Positions 39,804-43,059 of a stretch of DNA of 43,059 nt are shown here, one piece after another. This DNA is from Candidatus Saccharimonadota bacterium. Lineage in GTDB: Bacteria; Patescibacteriota; Saccharimonadia; Saccharimonadales; Saccharimonadaceae. The position numbers and the translations under genes are program-made. The notes beneath the pieces are model-generated. The model saw nothing but the letters and a program-made list of their open reading frames with translations, ran no database searches and was not told the DNA's origin. Within the stretch, counting starts at the first letter, position 1; each line of letters starts with the position of its first letter. The DNA lies in the NCBI GenBank assembly GCA_030528355.1, contig JAUMZA010000002.1, positions 1 to 43,059 of the forward strand, given 5' to 3'.

Positions 39804-40498
39804 AACAACCTCAGCTGTTCTGATTGTGACATTTCCACGTAGTACGTCATACCATCACGATGCCGAGTCACCCCTAGCGTGCCGTGCATCACCTGGGCGA
39901 ATTTCTCTGCAATCGACAACCCAATGCCGCTACTTTCAGGACGATAAATACGCTGCTGCTGAATGGGCTCACCCACTACTACCGGGCCAAAATCTCGCAG
40001 CCCAATCCGCACACGATCATCTCTTTGCCACAAGCGAAACACCGCCTGTTGCCCGCTCGTGTATTGCAGGGCATTATCGCCAAATCCAAGCAAAATTCGC
40101 CGCAACAAATCACGATTCGCCACCACCAACGGCATGCGACGACGCTTTTGCACGACCAGTTCACGATTATATGCCCTGTATAGCGGAGTTAGCTCGTGTG
40201 CGACCTCTTCACATAGCTGCTGTGCATTGACAGGCTCGGTCGCAAATAGCGTTGCTGTGGCAGCGTGGGCTCGAGTGAGGTTTTCGGTAAGCCGCAACGA
40301 ACGTTCACTCACGAGCGTAATTCGCTGCAGCATATCTGCCCGCACCGCTGCATCATCTACCAACTCCGCACTTAACGCCAACTGACGAATTAATGCTACT
40401 GGGCTTTTTAGTTCATGAGCCGCCGCAATCACACCAAAAGACCTGTCAAAACATGACAGGTCACTCTGGTAATTCCCCTCCTGCGACCCCTTGTTCAT
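39800..40498 (-). CDS. Minimal soluble histidine kinase
   Basis: 232-aa kinase with only a dimerisation domain and an ATPase domain, no sensor or membrane segment. The phospho-acceptor is H28 (AAAHELKSPVALI). The N box is DNALQYT, and the G box is GIGLSIAEKFAQVMHG. The ATG at 40498 lies 7 nt after an extended -10 (TGC-TATTAT); the ATG three codons earlier overlaps that box. An 8-bp hairpin followed by TTTT lies inside codons 13-20, and a GTG just after it (MIAAAHEL) could be an alternative start. Works with the receiver encoded next to it. Confidence 0.88.
   Translation of the reverse strand: MNKGSQEGNYQSDLSCFDRSFGVIAAAHELKSPVALIRQLALSAELVDDAAVRADMLQRITLVSERSLRLTENLTRAHAATATLFATEPVNAQQLCEEVAHELTPLYRAYNRELVVQKRRRMPLVVANRDLLRRILLGFGDNALQYTSGQQAVFRLWQRDDRVRIGLRDFGPVVVGEPIQQQRIYRPESSGIGLSIAEKFAQVMHGTLGVTRHRDGMTYYVEMSQSEQLRLL
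40436..40462 (-). terminator. Terminator-like hairpin inside the 5' end of the kinase gene
   Basis: On the minus strand GACCTGTC, loop ATGTTTT, GACAGGTC, then TTTT: a perfect 8-bp stem plus T-run (stem 40440-40447 with 40455-40462). It lies about 40 nt after the start codon, where it could act as an attenuator. Confidence 0.5.
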
Positions 40499-40505
40499 AC
40501 TTCTC

Positions 40506-40511
40506 ATAATA
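40506..40511 (-). promoter_or_regulatory. Extended -10 box, leaderless, of the kinase operon
   Basis: TGC-TATTAT on the minus strand, 7 nt before the ATG at 40498. Confidence 0.5.
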
Positions 40512-40552
40512 GCATGTTTGGGCAGGAATCGGTATTGCTTATGGTGAGCGTT

Positions 40553-41206
40553 TTACTGCTCGAAGGTGATAGTTTGGATCAGTTTATCGAAATCTGCTTT
40601 AAAGGTTGAATCGGCGTCGGTGCGGATAGTGGCAGTTTTATCACGCAGCTTGTAAATCACGGCTGAGCCACGAATATTCTTGTTAAAGTTACCGTCAAGG
40701 CGAGTACCGGTATTACCCTGTGATGACGTGCTCGAGCTACGCAAATCGCCCTTCTTTACCAAGCTATCATATTGCTGCACAACACGGTCATAATCTTTAT
40801 TTTCAATTAACACACGCACTGCAAATCGTTGTGAATCTGACACTGGCGGCACTTTTTCTGGGTGGATGTAGGCTTTATAGTCACCACCACGTGCGATGTC
40901 GGTCGCTTCATACAAGCTCCAGGTTTTTGGATACTTAAATGTGAGGCGACCGTAATCATCCGGGCCAACAAATTCGTAGTTTGGTTCTTTTTCACGTTCG
41001 GCAAATTTTTGCTCATCCTTTTCGGCTTGATCTTTTTCTGCCTGGCTTACTGCTAGTTTTATTTTTGATTCGACATCGTTACTGGCACTTTCATATTGCA
41101 TATATGCCCAGATTGCGATGCCACCAAATGCAACCGACAATACCGCAAACACTGCAACAAGTACGCCCAAGATAACGCTACCCTCTTGTGTATCTACCTT
41201 ATTCAT
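40553..41206 (-). CDS. Membrane-anchored extracytoplasmic protein of unknown function
   Basis: 217 aa. One N-terminal membrane segment (residues about 11-36, VILGVLVAVFAVLSVAFGGIA), then a coiled-coil stalk rich in Lys and Glu (ESKIKLAVSQAEKDQAEKDE), then a globular domain (YGRLTFKYPKTWSLYEA) of the PsbP-like or surface-lipoprotein type, with an internal Ser/Gly linker. Probably a surface protein with a beta-rich domain. The promoter is strong and leaderless. No enzymatic motif is visible. Confidence 0.75.
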   Translation of the reverse strand: MNKVDTQEGSVILGVLVAVFAVLSVAFGGIAIWAYMQYESASNDVESKIKLAVSQAEKDQAEKDEQKFAEREKEPNYEFVGPDDYGRLTFKYPKTWSLYEATDIARGGDYKAYIHPEKVPPVSDSQRFAVRVLIENKDYDRVVQQYDSLVKKGDLRSSSTSSQGNTGTRLDGNFNKNIRGSAVIYKLRDKTATIRTDADSTFKADFDKLIQTITFEQ

Positions 41207-41213
41207 ACACCCT

Positions 41214-41242
41214 ATTATACTTATGTTTTGAGAGGCTGTAAA
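41214..41242 (-). promoter_or_regulatory. Promoter of the membrane-anchored protein gene, leaderless
   Basis: Minus strand: -35 TTTACA (41237-41242), 17-nt spacer, -10 TATAAT (41214-41219), and 7 nt to the ATG at 41206. The -35 lies inside the end of the methyltransferase gene. Confidence 0.7.
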
Positions 41243-41745
41243 GGTAAGATTTTATAAAGATAGTGTGCATTATGCTGCCGCTGATGAGCAACCCCCGGCA
41301 CCGCAAAGCCATAACTGATAAACTCAATTGTTCGCCCTTGCTGGCGTGCCTGTGCCGCCACATAGTCATACATCCGGGCAATGTCTCGTGATTCACCAAA
41401 CGTATACACCACGGTTACATCCTGAGGGATGGCTGCATGCCAAAAATTACGCCACTGCACCACATAATTACCCTGCCGCATGCATCGCAGCCAGGTAACC
41501 GCCACAAGTAGCGGATTAATCTCGTAGCCAATTACTTTACCAGCACCAGCCTGTAACGCTTCTTGCAGTACCACTCCATCGCCACTACCAATATCAAGCA
41601 CTGTATCGTGCGAAGTGAGCGGCCGCAATACTGTAAATGCCGCCCGAGCCTGCGAGCGATGTGTTGGCACATACGGAGCCCCGACAAGGGCTGTCAATAA
41701 AAACACACCCGCCACAGCTCCTATCAGCACCGCAACGAACATCAT
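41221..41745 (-). CDS. Membrane-anchored class I SAM methyltransferase
   Basis: 174 aa. An N-terminal membrane segment (residues about 2-22, FVAVLIGAVAGVFLLTALVG) precedes a Rossmann methyltransferase domain with the SAM loop DTVLDIGSGDGVVLQEAL and the acidic GYEINPLLV. A later VVYTFGES may form the substrate side. The substrate is unknown; similar small anchored enzymes act on lipids or proteins. It starts next to the xseB stop, so it belongs to the xseA-xseB operon. Confidence 0.82.
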   Translation of the reverse strand: MMFVAVLIGAVAGVFLLTALVGAPYVPTHRSQARAAFTVLRPLTSHDTVLDIGSGDGVVLQEALQAGAGKVIGYEINPLLVAVTWLRCMRQGNYVVQWRNFWHAAIPQDVTVVYTFGESRDIARMYDYVAAQARQQGRTIEFISYGFAVPGVAHQRQHNAHYLYKILPLQPLKT

Positions 41746-41940
41746 CTAGTCCTCCTTGGTGACTACCGTGATGGTCTGCTCGAGTTCATGCAGTTCCTGT
41801 TCGATTGCCTGGCTAGCTGCCGCTACCTGCTGATATCGCTCTATGGCTTCATCGAGCGTAAATTCATCACTTTCAAACCACGCCACCTCACGTTCTAATT
41901 GTTGAATTTTTTCTTCTATGGTTGGGTTATTTTTTATCAT
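41746..41940 (-). CDS. xseB: Exodeoxyribonuclease VII small subunit
   Basis: 64-aa helical protein that joins XseA to form exonuclease VII, which degrades single-stranded DNA from both ends. The pattern EEKIQQLEREVAWFESDEFT with LDEAIERYQQ is typical. It overlaps xseA by 14 nt, as is usual for this pair. Confidence 0.93.
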   Translation of the reverse strand: MIKNNPTIEEKIQQLEREVAWFESDEFTLDEAIERYQQVAAASQAIEQELHELEQTITVVTKED

Positions 41941-43033
41941 ATGCCACTACCTTTGCTGTAATATTATGCGTTGCTGTTTCGATATTAATCACCCCATCTT
42001 TGCAGGCTGGGTCACCACGGACGATTGCATAACCACGCTGCAACACCGCCCGTGGGTCAAGTGAACGAATCACTCGCTGCAAGGCCGCTACATTGGCCTG
42101 CTGTCGTGCAATGCGAGCATGTAGCTGAGTGGCCGCACTTCTGCGAAGCTCCACCACCCAAGTGCGACGCTCTGCCATCAACCGCAGCAACAAAGGACGC
42201 AACTCTAAAAGTGGGTGTCGCACTCGCTGCAAGACTTCATCGACAGAAGGCAGTAGCACGACCGCCGCATGAGTTGGTGTTGATGCGCGTACATCTGCAG
42301 CCAAATCAGCAAGCGTAGTATCAATCTCATGCCCAATACCCGTCAGCACCGGCACACGGCTTGCTGCAATGGCTCGCACTACTCGCTCATCGTTAAATGC
42401 TGCCAAATCATCCGCACTGCCGCCACCCCGTAATAACACTACGACCTCTGGGGTGGTAGCACGCTCATTCACGCGCCGCAGTGCAGCTGCAATCGCCTCT
42501 GGTGCATCAATCCCCTGCACCTGCACCGGGTAGACCAAAAACTCAACCCCCGATACACGGCCTGCAGCTACTTTTATAAAATCGGTATACCCTGCCGCCT
42601 GCTGGCTACTAATGACCGCCACCTGCCGTGGCCACCATGGCAATGAACGCTTACGATCCGCCGCAAACAACCCTTCTTTCTCGAGCGTCGCACGCAGTAG
42701 TTCAAAACTTTTTTTCACACTCCCCTCGCCAACTGGCTGTATTGTGTGCACAGTGAGACTAAACTTTCCCCACTGCGTTAGCTTGGCTTGTGCTCGCACT
42801 CGCACCTTCATGCCGTCCTGTAGTGGTGTGTGTAGTGAAAACAACATCATAAAACAATTAATGCTCGCATTTGCATCCTTTAGATCAAAAAAGACAAATT
42901 TACCCTGGTTCACCTTAAACGAAGCCACTTCGCCTTCAACAATCACACTAGGATAGATAGTTTCTAGTGCTTGGTTGGTGATGGCGACAAAATCGCTAAC
43001 TTGTAGAATCGGAGCGTGTGCGTCGTTTTCCAT
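41927..43033 (-). CDS. xseA: Exodeoxyribonuclease VII large subunit
   Basis: 368-aa catalytic subunit of exonuclease VII, a little shorter than the usual 400-450 aa. The N-terminal OB fold has VIVEGEVASFKVNQGKFVFF; the catalytic domain has VAVISSQQAAGYTDFI, VVLLRGGGSADDLAAFND and GIGHEIDTTLADLAADVRASTP, and a helical part follows. The ATG at 43033 is complete in the window. It heads the xseA-xseB-methyltransferase group. Confidence 0.96.
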   Translation of the reverse strand: MENDAHAPILQVSDFVAITNQALETIYPSVIVEGEVASFKVNQGKFVFFDLKDANASINCFMMLFSLHTPLQDGMKVRVRAQAKLTQWGKFSLTVHTIQPVGEGSVKKSFELLRATLEKEGLFAADRKRSLPWWPRQVAVISSQQAAGYTDFIKVAAGRVSGVEFLVYPVQVQGIDAPEAIAAALRRVNERATTPEVVVLLRGGGSADDLAAFNDERVVRAIAASRVPVLTGIGHEIDTTLADLAADVRASTPTHAAVVLLPSVDEVLQRVRHPLLELRPLLLRLMAERRTWVVELRRSAATQLHARIARQQANVAALQRVIRSLDPRAVLQRGYAIVRGDPACKDGVINIETATHNITAKVVAYDKK

Positions 43034-43059
43034 GTTTGATAATTGCCTGTTGATAAAAT

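Noticed and set aside
1-43033. UGA recoded as glycine, as in some other CPR phyla
   Set aside because: Several conserved genes end cleanly at TGA at expected lengths (for example 10277-10279 and 14019-14021).
1-43059. CRISPR arrays, tRNA or rRNA genes, insertion sequences
   Set aside because: No regularly spaced repeats, cloverleaf signatures, rRNA motifs or transposase genes were seen on either strand.

Overview
The window looks like part of the chromosome of a small, host-dependent bacterium of the Candidate Phyla Radiation, most likely Ca. Saccharibacteria (TM7). This is an inference from gene content: a compact division/cell-wall cluster in the order mraZ, rsmH, ftsL, ftsI, mraY, ftsW, murG, ftsQ; an oxygen-independent nrdDG ribonucleotide reductase; a eukaryote-type single-chain glycyl-tRNA synthetase; and a large VirD4/TraG-like ATPase of a kind common in these genomes. 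TGA acts as an ordinary stop (for example at 10277-10279 and 14019-14021), so the code is standard.

Layout. 1-6.9 kb (+): the 3' part of topA; an unrecognised 146-aa gene whose 3' UTR carries a complete type III hammerhead ribozyme (2441-2523); a sigma-region-4/HARE-HTH regulator; a 1003-aa membrane VirD4/TraG-like ATPase; then a strong terminator. 6.9-10.7 kb (+): nrdD, nrdG, an FNR-type flavin reductase and a small cysteine-containing protein in one overlapping operon behind two NrdR boxes. 10.7-13.2 kb (-): a DUF4178 protein, a DUF350 protein and a membrane spermidine-synthase-like protein. 13.2-17.4 kb (+): a polar amino-acid ABC transporter, an exported thioredoxin-rhodanese fusion and a VanZ-RDD membrane protein. 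17.4-18.4 kb: a 1-kb AT-rich stretch with no credible gene, holding a possible three-way-junction RNA, 22-bp direct repeats, a repeated TTTGACTTTTT motif and a DnaA-box-like site. Nearly all genes to its left point right and all genes to its right point left.

18.4-26.8 kb (-): the division and peptidoglycan cluster, led by mraZ with a textbook MraZ box over its promoter. A 21-aa small ORF lies between rsmH and ftsL, and ftsL is broken by a one-base shift. 27-32.7 kb (-): a Lys/Ala-rich one-TM protein, a YvcK/CofD-like protein, a GH1 beta-glycosidase, a Pif1-like helicase, a DUF4868/KwaB-like protein and RNase HI. 32.7-37.2 kb (-): a divergent RelA/SpoT homologue with altered catalytic residues, a membrane protein, an unrecognised coiled-coil protein and a gene split at a G8 homopolymer. 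37.2-43 kb (-): glycyl-tRNA synthetase, recO, a minimal two-component pair, a membrane-anchored protein, a membrane-anchored methyltransferase, xseB and xseA.

A recurring signal is an (often TGn-extended) -10 box only 6-10 nt from the start codon at about a dozen operon-leading genes. This suggests leaderless transcription at operon heads, with Shine-Dalgarno sites used inside operons. The strongest unexpected element is the hammerhead ribozyme, in which every core nucleotide and all three stems are present.
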